Assembly: GCF_000762875.2 (NCBI RefSeq)
Contig: NZ_JRMP02000008.1
Location: forward strand, 1 to 64,000
From: Helicobacter saguini
Lineage (GTDB): Bacteria > Campylobacterota > Campylobacteria > Campylobacterales > Helicobacteraceae
Direction of reading: 5' to 3'
DNA: 64,000 nt
Numbering within the stretch: position 1 is the stretch's first letter; each line of letters opens with the position of its first letter. Below are positions 24,961-32,585 of this stretch, one piece after another. The notes below the pieces were generated by a model that was given only the letters and a program-made list of their open reading frames with translations, had not been told where the DNA came from and made no database searches. A program made the translations under genes and the position numbers.

Positions 24961-25935
24961 ATGTCAAAAAATAAAAAAATAATCTTTATTACAAACGATG
25001 ATGGCTACATTAGCAAGGGTTTTATTGAGCTAAGAGACGCTCTTAGTAAAATTGCGCGAGTGATTGCAGTAGCCCCAGCAAATGAGAAATCAGCATGTGG
25101 GCATGGCTTAAGCGTGCAAAAGCCCTTAGAGCTAATCAAAGTTGAGAATGATTTTTACAAACTAGATGATGGAAACCCTAGCGATTGCGTGTATGTAGGA
25201 ATGCGGCGACTTTTTAATTTTGATACGCACGATGCAAATCAAGATTTTAAAAACGCCAAAAGTATAGAATCTAATAAAAGCAAAAATATCCATAATTTAG
25301 AATCTAAAGCCACTGAAAGTTCTAAAAATCATAATTTACCTACTAAGCCCGACCTTGTCATTTCTGGTATAAATATCGGCTCGAATATGGGCGAGGACAC
25401 TACATATTCTGGCACGGTCGCGGGGGCTATGGAGGGCGCAATTCACGGCATTCCTAGCATTGCGATTTCGCAGTTTATCAATGATGATTTTAGCGAGGAT
25501 TTTAAGACGCAAAGCCGCGATTTTAGCTTGGCGCTCGACTTTATCGTGGATTTGGCTAGCAAGATTCTAAGTGGCAAGTATGAAATTAAGCACAGGAAGT
25601 TTTTGAATGTGAATGTCCCTGCAATTGCGGCTAGTGCGTGCAAGGGCGTGCGTGTGACCCAGCTTGGCTATCGGCTTTTTAATGGCGCTCTTAGCGTGTA
25701 TGAAAGCCCACGCAGACACACTTTCAACTACATGGCAATGAATCCTTTTAGGTATCATGAGCGTGATAATGCAAACAATCCTTATTTTAATGCCACGCCC
25801 TACAACCTACGTGATTTAGGCATTATTAGCGACTTTGAGGCGATAAATCAGGGCTATATTTCGCTTACACCTATGCAGCTAGATTCTACAAGTTATGAGG
25901 ATATTCGCGCGCTAGATTCTATATTGAAATCATAA
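24961..25935 (+). CDS. surE: 5'/3'-nucleotidase SurE with an inserted linker
   Basis: The 324-residue protein begins with IIFITNDDGY, the metal-binding Asp pair of SurE. PANEKSACGHGLSV and DGNPSDCVYVGMRRLF follow, and after an insertion come LVISGINIGSNMGEDTTYSG and TVAGAMEGAIHGIPSIA. SurE removes phosphate from nucleoside monophosphates and acts in stationary-phase survival. Usual length is near 250-270 residues. The excess is an Asn/Lys/Ser-rich segment at about residues 88-122 (SIESNKSKN, NLESKATESSK) made partly of TAGAATCT copies. The insertion lies between conserved blocks, probably in a surface loop. AAAAGG lies a few bases before the ATG. Confidence 0.93.
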   Translation: MSKNKKIIFITNDDGYISKGFIELRDALSKIARVIAVAPANEKSACGHGLSVQKPLELIKVENDFYKLDDGNPSDCVYVGMRRLFNFDTHDANQDFKNAKSIESNKSKNIHNLESKATESSKNHNLPTKPDLVISGINIGSNMGEDTTYSGTVAGAMEGAIHGIPSIAISQFINDDFSEDFKTQSRDFSLALDFIVDLASKILSGKYEIKHRKFLNVNVPAIAASACKGVRVTQLGYRLFNGALSVYESPRRHTFNYMAMNPFRYHERDNANNPYFNATPYNLRDLGIISDFEAINQGYISLTPMQLDSTSYEDIRALDSILKS

Positions 25936-25939
25936 ATTG

Positions 25940-26629
25940 TTAATTATTTATAGAATCTATGATTATATCGTAAAGTAGTGGCATAGTATTAACACCTTCT
26001 CTATCCATAAAGTGTTTGCCCGTAGGTGTTTGAATGAATATTGCCTGCAGTTTTGTCGCTAGATTCTGACTTAAAGTGGTAGGGACGATTTCGTCATTTC
26101 TAGCTGAAAATACAAAAGCAGTTTTTACTCTAGAATTAACCTTACTAAAATCTAAAGTAGGTTTTGTAAAACTATCAAGCTGTGGTAGTATTTGCAAACT
26201 TTCATAAAAACCACTAACTAAAAAAACACCTCCAATTTTACCCTTAAAATTTTTAGAGTTTTTAGAATCTAGATTCTCTAAATATCGCAAAATAGTAATA
26301 CAACCTAGTGAATGCCCCACAAAATAAGTATTTTCATCCAAATTTTGCACTTCATTTTTTAATGTATTTAACCATTCTTGCAAATTTGGATTTTCACTAT
26401 TTGGCATATTTAGAACTTTCACATTTACACTATTGTTTTTTTCTAGTTCATTTTTAAGCCATTTAAACCAGTGTTTATCGGCATTTGCCGCAAAACCATG
26501 CACGATAATCACTTGCTTATTCTTATAATCTTTTTTAGATTCTGAATCCTTAATATGCTTAGAATCTACTGCAAAAAAACATTGCGAACAAAGCATAAAA
26601 ATACTAAACAACACCACCAACTTTTTCAT
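25940..26629 (-). CDS. Exported serine hydrolase of the RBBP9/YdeN family
   Basis: The 229-residue protein has an N-terminal signal-like helix (MKKLVVLFSIFMLCSQC). It then has QVIIVHGFAANADKHWFKWL, the oxyanion region of RBBP9/YdeN hydrolases, and VGHSLGC with Ser107 as nucleophile. SARNDEIVP supplies the acid Asp and TGKHFMDREG the catalytic His. All three triad residues are present. YdeN-type proteins are usually cytoplasmic, so the export signal is notable. The substrate is unknown. It converges on surE with only a few bases between the stop codons. Confidence 0.82.
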   Translation of the reverse strand: MKKLVVLFSIFMLCSQCFFAVDSKHIKDSESKKDYKNKQVIIVHGFAANADKHWFKWLKNELEKNNSVNVKVLNMPNSENPNLQEWLNTLKNEVQNLDENTYFVGHSLGCITILRYLENLDSKNSKNFKGKIGGVFLVSGFYESLQILPQLDSFTKPTLDFSKVNSRVKTAFVFSARNDEIVPTTLSQNLATKLQAIFIQTPTGKHFMDREGVNTMPLLYDIIIDSINN

Positions 26630-26881
26630 TACAAACCTTTCAACTTGAATTTATGTGTTCCTATAGAAATTATAACAAATTTTCCTTAGTATTTTTAAAT
26701 CTAATGCACTATAATCAGGCAACTTTAATTATAAAAAGAATATAATATTTTGGTAAGCATAAAGTAAATTCTATAAAAGTTTAGAATCTAATTATATAAA
26801 CTCTAATCTTAAAACATTTTTTGCTACAATTCCAAATTTAAGGACAAGATTCTAAAGAAATTTAAGGATAAAAAAATAAAA

Positions 26882-28180
26882 ATGGCTACATTACGACAAA
26901 ACATCGCTACGAAAACTAAGCTATCTTCCACGCTAAAAAGCTGGCTGCCCATCCTGCAAAGCCCCATAAATGAGCTAGAAGAGACCCTTAGTAAGATTAG
27001 CGAGGATAATCCGTGCCTAAATATAGAATCTGGTTTCACCCAAAGTCTGCAAGAAAAAACAAGTCAAGCAAAAAACAACACGCGTGGTTTGCACAATCCT
27101 AAAAACTCAATCGGCGATAAAATCGAGCTGCTTACAATCTATGAAAAGGGCTTAATGGAGACGCTAGAAGAGCAAATCGCACCGCCACTTTTCCCAACGC
27201 AAAGAAGCCAAGATATTGCCTTAGAAATCGTGTATAGCCTTGATAATGAGGGCTTTTTTAATGTCGATATGGATGAATTTCTAAACGCACTAAAAGAGAA
27301 AAATATAGAATCTAGCCCTGAAGAAGTCGAGAAAATAAGAAAGAGATTCTGCCATTTAGAGCCTAGCGGTATCGGGGCTAAGGACTTTGAGGAGAGCCTT
27401 ATTTTCCAGCTTGATGTGAGTGATTTAGAGGGGCAGGATTATGACATTGCCTTGCAGATTATTAAAAATCTTGAAAATCATGTCAAATTCAAAAAGTATA
27501 AAAATTATGAAAAAATTATGAATGTGATTAAGAAATTTCGCCGCATTCCTAGCCTTGATTATCAAGAAGATTCTAGCGTGGTGATAGCTGATATTATTAT
27601 CACACAAGAGGACAATAATATCGAGCTGTCCTTGAATGAGAGCTACTATCCTAGTATGATTATTGAGAAGCCGACCTTGAAAAATGTCGAGCAAGATTCT
27701 TATTTTAAGACCAAAATGAAAGAGGCACGCGACCTTGTGGATGCCCTTGATATGCGGCGCGCGACCATTCGTAAAATCGGGCTTATGATTATTGAGTATC
27801 AGTATGATTTTTTTACAGGCGGCGAGATTAAGCCTATGAAGTTAAAGGATTTAGCCGATGAGTTTGGGCACTCGCCTAGCACGATTTCGCGGGCTATTGC
27901 GAATAAATTTTTAGAGTGCAATCGTGGCATTTTCCCTATCAAAAGCTTTTTTACAACGGCAATTGATGGCGATACGTCAAATGCGAGCATTAAGGACTTT
28001 TTGAATGATTTGATAAAAAATGAGAATAAGCAAAAGCCTTTGAGCGATATTAAGATTCTAGAATTAATTGAGAAAAAATTTGAGCTAAAAATGGTGCGTA
28101 GAACCATCACAAAATATCGCAAACAACTAGGAATCTTAGGCAGCAGCCAACGCAAACGGATGTATGAGATGAGTATGTAA
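26882..28180 (+). CDS. rpoN: RNA polymerase sigma-54 factor
   Basis: The 432-residue protein has the three sigma-54 parts: a Gln/Leu-rich activator-responsive start (LRQNIATKTKLSSTLKSWLP), a core-binding middle, and a C-terminal DNA-binding part. The last contains a helix-turn-helix (LADEFGHSPSTISRAIANK) and the RpoN box (RRTITKYRKQLGI). In Helicobacter, RpoN with the FlgR activator drives the middle flagellar genes, and fliP lies just beyond. The upstream start region carries AAGGATAAAAA before ATG 26882. The activator-binding part is shorter than in enterobacteria, as usual for Campylobacterota. Confidence 0.95.
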   Translation: MATLRQNIATKTKLSSTLKSWLPILQSPINELEETLSKISEDNPCLNIESGFTQSLQEKTSQAKNNTRGLHNPKNSIGDKIELLTIYEKGLMETLEEQIAPPLFPTQRSQDIALEIVYSLDNEGFFNVDMDEFLNALKEKNIESSPEEVEKIRKRFCHLEPSGIGAKDFEESLIFQLDVSDLEGQDYDIALQIIKNLENHVKFKKYKNYEKIMNVIKKFRRIPSLDYQEDSSVVIADIIITQEDNNIELSLNESYYPSMIIEKPTLKNVEQDSYFKTKMKEARDLVDALDMRRATIRKIGLMIIEYQYDFFTGGEIKPMKLKDLADEFGHSPSTISRAIANKFLECNRGIFPIKSFFTTAIDGDTSNASIKDFLNDLIKNENKQKPLSDIKILELIEKKFELKMVRRTITKYRKQLGILGSSQRKRMYEMSM

Positions 28181-28328
28181 ATTTAATGTTATTTAGATTC
28201 TATGAGTTTTATCTCGTTAGGAGTTAGAGAGCGTAGAGTTAGTAGATAGAGTGTAATTATTTTTGGGCTATTTTTTCGCACTCACAGCGTTAAAATGCCA
28301 AATAGAATTCCATTTTATAAAATTTTCT

Positions 28329-28561
28329 TTACTTATAGAATCTTTTATTACCTTTAGAAAAAATCAAAGTATATTCGTGCATATCACGTAAAATAGGATT
28401 GTTTCTGTAACTTTCAGCAAAAACTTTTAAAAATAAATCTATATTTTCAAGCTATCAATGATTTGAAACACGCAAAAAGACGCGTTAAAAGACGCTTTTA
28501 TTAACCATCCATTACTATTAAATTCTTGCTGTAAATATGCATAGGTAAATTGTGCGTGAAT
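28329..28561 (-). pseudogene. Remnant of a site-specific DNA methyltransferase
   Basis: In the gap between rpoN and fliP, minus-strand DNA reads IHAQFTYAYLQQEFNSNGWL and on to FQIIDSLKI (stop). In the overlapping frame it reads LENIDLFLKVFAESYRNN followed by PILRDMHEYTLIFSKGNKRF (stop at 28329). The second part resembles the PVLRDxHEYILVFSKG stretch of beta-class N6/N4 DNA methyltransferases. No catalytic DPPY motif is present and both ends are broken. It is a small, frameshifted relic. The rest of the gap (28181-28328) holds nothing recognisable. Confidence 0.45.
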
Positions 28562-28568
28562 ATTTGAA

Positions 28569-29414
28569 CTAACCACTTGTATAACTAAAACTACGCACAA
28601 GATTCCACGCTAGTAGGTTAAAGCCATCGACTAGCACAAATATTAGAATCTTAAAAGGCAAGGAAATCATTACAGGGGGGAGCATCATCATACCCATTGA
28701 CATTAGGACACTTGCGATTACCATATCAATAACCAAAAAGGGCAGATAAAGTAGGAAGCCGATTTGAAAAGCGGTTTTGAGTTCGCTTATCATAAATGAT
28801 GGCACGAGTATGGCTAGGCTTATGCTGTCGGTGACTTTTAGTAGGTCATCTTGCGTGTTGATGTTGGTTAGCTGTGGGGGGGTTTCGTTTCTTATTTTGT
28901 AAAACAACGCAATGTCGCTGTGACGCGTGTTTAATAGCATAAAGCGTTTGAATGGGCGGATGGTGTCTTCGAATGCTTGCTCATAACCGATTTCTTCGGC
29001 GATGTAGGGCTTTATGCCCTTGTTGTAGGCGTCCTGCACGACTGGCTCCATGATGAAAAATGTTAGGATTAAGGCTAGGCTTACTAAAATCTGCGTGGGC
29101 GGGCTTTGCTGTGTGCCGAGCGCTGTGCGAAGGAAGCCTAAAACGATTAAAATGCGCGTGAAACTTGTCATCATAAGTAGCAATGATGGCGCAAGGACTA
29201 GCAAGGTTAGCAGGATTACGATGTTTAGCGTGGTGACTAATTGCGTTGGCGTGCTGGGCGGATTTATGCTTAAATCGACTTGCGGGATGGGGACGCCATT
29301 TACTTTGTATTGGCTATCTGTGGGCGCGGCGCTTAGCGTTTGTGATGTGAAAAGTGTCGCAAATATGCCAAAAAATAAAAAAAAGTAAAGTAATATCCGT
29401 GCTTTGCGTTGCAA
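28569..29414 (-). CDS. fliP: Flagellar biosynthesis protein FliP
   Basis: The 281-residue protein is a full-length FliP, a core component of the flagellar type III export gate with FliQ and FliR. It has a cleavable signal (LLYFFLFFGIFATLFTSQTL, cleavage near SAAP). The conserved segment MMTSFTRILIVLGFLRTALG follows, then QSPPTQILVSLALILTFFIM, and near the C-terminus FQIGFLLYLPFLVIDMVIAS and MGMMMLPPVMISLPFKILIF. These are the two FliP signature regions. It stands alone, as is common for the scattered flagellar genes of Helicobacter. Two near-upstream starts are possible. Confidence 0.95.
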   Translation of the reverse strand: MQRKARILLYFFLFFGIFATLFTSQTLSAAPTDSQYKVNGVPIPQVDLSINPPSTPTQLVTTLNIVILLTLLVLAPSLLLMMTSFTRILIVLGFLRTALGTQQSPPTQILVSLALILTFFIMEPVVQDAYNKGIKPYIAEEIGYEQAFEDTIRPFKRFMLLNTRHSDIALFYKIRNETPPQLTNINTQDDLLKVTDSISLAILVPSFMISELKTAFQIGFLLYLPFLVIDMVIASVLMSMGMMMLPPVMISLPFKILIFVLVDGFNLLAWNLVRSFSYTSG

Positions 29415-29724
29415 ATTATAGCCTTTAAATTATTATAAATTCTAAAAAATGCTAATTATAGCATAGAATCTATGAATTAAATTTGCTAGATTCTAATAAT
29501 TTCAGCTTACTTTAAGAATAATAATCTTACAATCTATGGTTTCGTTTCTCCTAAGTTAAGAATATTTATGCAATTTTATTTATTGATTTACAAAAATTTA
29601 TAATTAATGCAATTTTAAGTTTCACAAAATATAAGATTCGATATTTTGTGGTAGAATTTTATTGAGAAAATCTTATTTTTCAATCGTATAAACAATAAAC
29701 CCAAAAATGACATCGAGGTGAAAA
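29415..29724. other. Intergenic stretch between divergent fliP and dapC-like genes
   Basis: About 310 bp of very AT-rich DNA with two or three AGATTCT copies near 29465-29495. It must contain both promoters, but no confident -10/-35 pair or RNA gene was identified. Confidence 0.5.
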
Positions 29725-30915
29725 ATGAAATTTATGCCTTATCCATTCGAGCGGCTACGTGCGTTATTAAAAGATTCTACGCCCAAAAAAGAGGGGCTAA
29801 ATTTAAGCATCGGTGAGCCCGGTTTCAAAGCCCCAAAAAGTGTGATAGATTCTATCAAGGAAAATGCGGAGCTAACGCGGTTTTATCCCACTTTGCAAGA
29901 GGATTTGATAGAATCTCAAATCGCGTTTGTAAAGCAGAGATTTAAGCTAGATTTAAGCCCCGCAAATATCATTCCAACTTTTGGCTCACGCGAAGTGTTG
30001 TTTAATTTTCCGCAGTTTATTTTCCTAGAAAATAAAAAAACTTCTCCGCTTATGGCGTTCCCCAACCCCTTTTATCAAATCTATGAGGGCGCGCAAATCG
30101 CAAATAACGCCCAAGCGATTTACATGCCGCTTACCGAATACAACGACTACAAGCCCTATCTTAGCGATGAGGACGCCAAAAATGTGGATATGGTGATTTT
30201 AAACTCGCCGAATAACCCGACCGGACAGGCTTTGAGCGTGGATGAGTTGGCAGAGTGGGTTAAGATGGCGTTAAAATTTGATTTCATTCTCATTAATGAT
30301 GAATGTTATAGCGAGGTGTGGACGAAATCCGCGCCGGCTAGCATTTTGCAGGCTAGTATCAAGGTGGGGAATAAGGATTTTAAGAATGTTTTTGCGATTA
30401 ATTCGATTTCAAAACGCTTGTCTGCGCCCGGGCTGCGTAGCGGTTTTATCGCTGGTGATAGTAAGATTCTATCTTCCTACAAGGTTTTTCGCACTTATCT
30501 TGGCATTTCTATGCCTTTAACCCTGCAACGTGCGGCTGCGAGTGGCTGGGGCGATAGCAAATATGCCGAGATTATCCGCCAGAAATTTGCGAAAAATTTG
30601 GAAATTGCAAGCGAGATTTTTACAAATTGTAACATTTTTCCTTACACATTTTATCTGTGGCTGAAGGTGCAGGATTGCAACGAGATACATTTGAATGAAA
30701 ATCAGCTTTTTAATGACGAGCTTTTTTGCAAGGAGCTGTTTGAAAAGAGCGGACACATCGCACTTCCGGGCAGCTATCTAGGGCGAAATGACGGCGGCAT
30801 AGGCTATGTTCGCATCGCCCTTAGCAAAGAGCCAGAGATTATGCGCCCCGCATTAGAGGAAATCAAGGATTTTTATGATGGTTTTATCAAAAATCATAAG
30901 TGTGTGAATAAATAA
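29725..30915 (+). CDS. Class I/II aminotransferase, probably succinyldiaminopimelate aminotransferase (DapC-type)
   Basis: The 396-residue PLP enzyme has LNLSIGEPGFKAP at the start, the cofactor-binding LNSPNNPTGQALSVDELAEW, DECYSEVW, and SISKRLSAPGLRSGF with the PLP-binding Lys. Near the C-terminus GYVRIALSKEPE holds the substrate carboxylate-binding Arg. The order matches the Helicobacter/Campylobacter aminotransferase assigned to the succinylated diaminopimelate (lysine and peptidoglycan) route. Assignment to DapC rather than another aspartate-type aminotransferase rests on family resemblance. GAGGTG lies a few bases before ATG 29725. No dap genes flank it. Confidence 0.8.
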   Translation: MKFMPYPFERLRALLKDSTPKKEGLNLSIGEPGFKAPKSVIDSIKENAELTRFYPTLQEDLIESQIAFVKQRFKLDLSPANIIPTFGSREVLFNFPQFIFLENKKTSPLMAFPNPFYQIYEGAQIANNAQAIYMPLTEYNDYKPYLSDEDAKNVDMVILNSPNNPTGQALSVDELAEWVKMALKFDFILINDECYSEVWTKSAPASILQASIKVGNKDFKNVFAINSISKRLSAPGLRSGFIAGDSKILSSYKVFRTYLGISMPLTLQRAAASGWGDSKYAEIIRQKFAKNLEIASEIFTNCNIFPYTFYLWLKVQDCNEIHLNENQLFNDELFCKELFEKSGHIALPGSYLGRNDGGIGYVRIALSKEPEIMRPALEEIKDFYDGFIKNHKCVNK

Positions 30916-31209
30916 GATAGAATTTAAATTTATGAATAGATTTTATGTAATTCTTATATCTATTTTATTTTTTATTTGATACAAAATAATGTAATCCCGC
31001 GATAATTTTTCTTAAGTTCGACATATTGTTTTGTTTTATATGTTTTAAAAAATAATATTATCTTGTTTCGAATGGTAATGATTTTGTTTTGGAGTGTTTC
31101 AAAAAGTTACTTTTGTGGTGGAAAATTTGGAAAAAATGTGTGATGTTTTTTTTGGTTAATGAATCTAGTTGTAAAATTTCATTGCGAAAATTATTATAAG
31201 GAATTTAGG

Positions 31210-31995
31210 ATGGATGATAAGGTGATAAATAGGCGGAATTTTTTTAAGATTAGCCTTTTGGCTGGGGGCGCGGCTCTTAGCTCAAATCTAGCAAGTGCGC
31301 ATAGTCATAATCACGGCTCTAAAAACGTGGCTAGTGCAGATTCTAATGCAAATGTTACGAATCTAGCCGATGCAAGTTCTAGCAGTGTGGAATCTAGTAA
31401 CACTTGTCCGCCGGCGGTGAATGTGCGTGGGCGAATGTTTTTTCAGCAGCAGCTTGAATTTGACGTGCTTAGCGCGGCGTGCGAGCGAATTTATCCAAAA
31501 GATGAGAGCGGACCTGGCGCGATTGAGCTTGAAGTGCCTTTTTTCATTGATAATCAGCTCGCTGGTGCGTATGGATTTAACGCGCGTGAGTATATGCAAG
31601 GACCTTTTCGCGCGGCTAAAGCGGAGTATGGCTATCAATCGCCGATGTATCGCCGCGATATTTTCTTGCTAGGTATTCACGCACTGGAGGATACCGCGCA
31701 AAAGGCGTTCCAAAAGGGCTTTGCTGATATTGATGATAGTCAAAAAGATAGAATCTTAAAGGACTTTGAAGCAAATAAAGGCGTTGTGCCGGGCATTTCT
31801 AGCAAGGAATTTTTCACACTTTTGCGTGATATGACTATGGCTGGCGTATTAGCTGACCCGATTTATAAAGGGAATTTGAATATGCAGGGCTGGAAAATGA
31901 TGGAGTATCCGGGCGCACAGCTTGGCTATTCGGATTCTATTGATAGCGATAGTTATGAAAAGGTTGAGCCACAAGGGCTTGTGGATATGAATTAG
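31210..31995 (+). CDS. Gluconate 2-dehydrogenase subunit 3-like protein (Tat-exported)
   Basis: The start is placed at ATG 31210 behind AAGGAATTTAGG; an upstream ATG at 31159 in the same frame has no ribosome site. The product begins with a twin-arginine signal (NRRNFFKISLLAGGAALSSN), followed by a His/Ser-rich region and then the subunit 3 domain (LSAACERIYPKDESGPGAIE, VPFFIDNQLAGAYG, PGAQLGYSD). In Campylobacter jejuni the pair Cj0414/Cj0415 is the known gluconate dehydrogenase; this gene and the GMC gene at 32586 match that pair. The small subunit carries the Tat signal for both. No cytochrome c subunit is in the window. Confidence 0.88.
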   Translation: MDDKVINRRNFFKISLLAGGAALSSNLASAHSHNHGSKNVASADSNANVTNLADASSSSVESSNTCPPAVNVRGRMFFQQQLEFDVLSAACERIYPKDESGPGAIELEVPFFIDNQLAGAYGFNAREYMQGPFRAAKAEYGYQSPMYRRDIFLLGIHALEDTAQKAFQKGFADIDDSQKDRILKDFEANKGVVPGISSKEFFTLLRDMTMAGVLADPIYKGNLNMQGWKMMEYPGAQLGYSDSIDSDSYEKVEPQGLVDMN

Positions 31996-32020
31996 ATTCT
32001 ATAAAAGTTATGGAATCTAA

Positions 32021-32107
32021 CTTGTCATTGCGAGATTTGCGTAGCAAATCGTGGCAAACTATTTTGTGTTGTATGGATTGCTTCGACTTCGTCTCGCAAT
32101 GACGAAA
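32021..32107. repeat. REP-like palindromic element, intergenic copy
   Basis: The element is bounded by TTGTCATTGCGAG and CTCGCAATGACGAA, with inner pieces TTTGCGTAGCAAA (a hairpin) and GGATTGCTTCGACTTCGTC. It is the same family as the copies translated inside the R-M gene. Here it lies between the two subunit genes of the gluconate-dehydrogenase-like enzyme. Confidence 0.85.
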
Positions 32108-32165
32108 TATAGAATCTAGATTCTATAAATTTTTAGAATCTCAAGAAGCAAACAAAAAAAAGAAC

Positions 32166-32356
32166 GTCGAGCGTAGCTCGACAATTAATAAAAAAGTGCG
32201 AAGCACGAAACCTTGTGAGTCCCGCCTGTCGCACAGTGCAAAAAAGCAGGTTAAGGACGCAGAAGTGCGTCCGCTGCTTTTTTGCAAAGCGACAGATAAG
32301 CGGGGCTCGCCCCCTTTTAGAAAAAAAAGCGGCTGCTTTTTTTTGCAAAGGGGGCG
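32166..32356. other. Cluster of strong hairpins, probable repeat element or structured RNA
   Basis: Consecutive perfect stems are GTCGAGC/GCTCGAC (32166-32182) and GTGC/GCAC (32196-32206). A nested hairpin at 32227-32294 has outer TGTCGC/GCGACA, middle TGCAAAAAAGCAG with its exact complement, and inner GGACGCA/TGCGTCC. A last one has CGCCCCCTTT/AAAGGGGGCG (32308-32317 and 32347-32356) around AAAAAAAAGC/GCTTTTTTTT. The stretch is far more GC-rich than its surroundings. Overlapping open frames here have no family resemblance and are likely artefacts of the palindromes. Confidence 0.75.
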
Positions 32357-32526
32357 CGGGGTGGGGGATATGCACTTTTTTGCGCAATGTGTAAAATAGA
32401 ATCTAAAATCGTTTTGTTGAAAAACATAGATTCTATAAAATCTAAACAAAAAGATTCTAAGAATTTATAGAATCTAGATTCTATAAAAATTTAAAATCTA
32501 GAATAAAAGATAGAATCTTGGTAAGA

Positions 32527-32578
32527 GATTCTAAATTCTAGTATTTTGCAAAAGAAGACGAATTTTATTGTGAAAGGA
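32527..32578 (+). promoter_or_regulatory. Leader element shared with the por locus, hairpin-less form
   Basis: The block GATTCTAAATTCTAGTATTT, then TTGCAAAA, then GAAGACGAATTT and ATTGTGAAAGGA, lies directly before the GMC oxidoreductase ATG. The same blocks in the same order precede porG (47803-47947), where an extra hairpin segment separates GCAAAA from GAAGACG. The last part also supplies the ribosome site (AAAGGAAAG). Confidence 0.75.
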
Positions 32579-32585
32579 AAGAAAA

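Noticed and set aside
31159-31209. Upstream start for the subunit 3 gene
   Set aside because: No ribosome site, and the twin-arginine signal would then not be N-terminal; ATG 31210 is better.
31140-31209. A fourth copy of the por-type leader before the subunit 3 gene
   Set aside because: Only AATTTCATTG and a nearby AAGGA match; too short to support membership.
32133-32449. Overlapping open frames on both strands in the hairpin cluster (84, 102 and 67 codons)
   Set aside because: They arise from the palindromes and G/C-rich runs, have no ribosome site of note and no family resemblance; they were read as non-coding.
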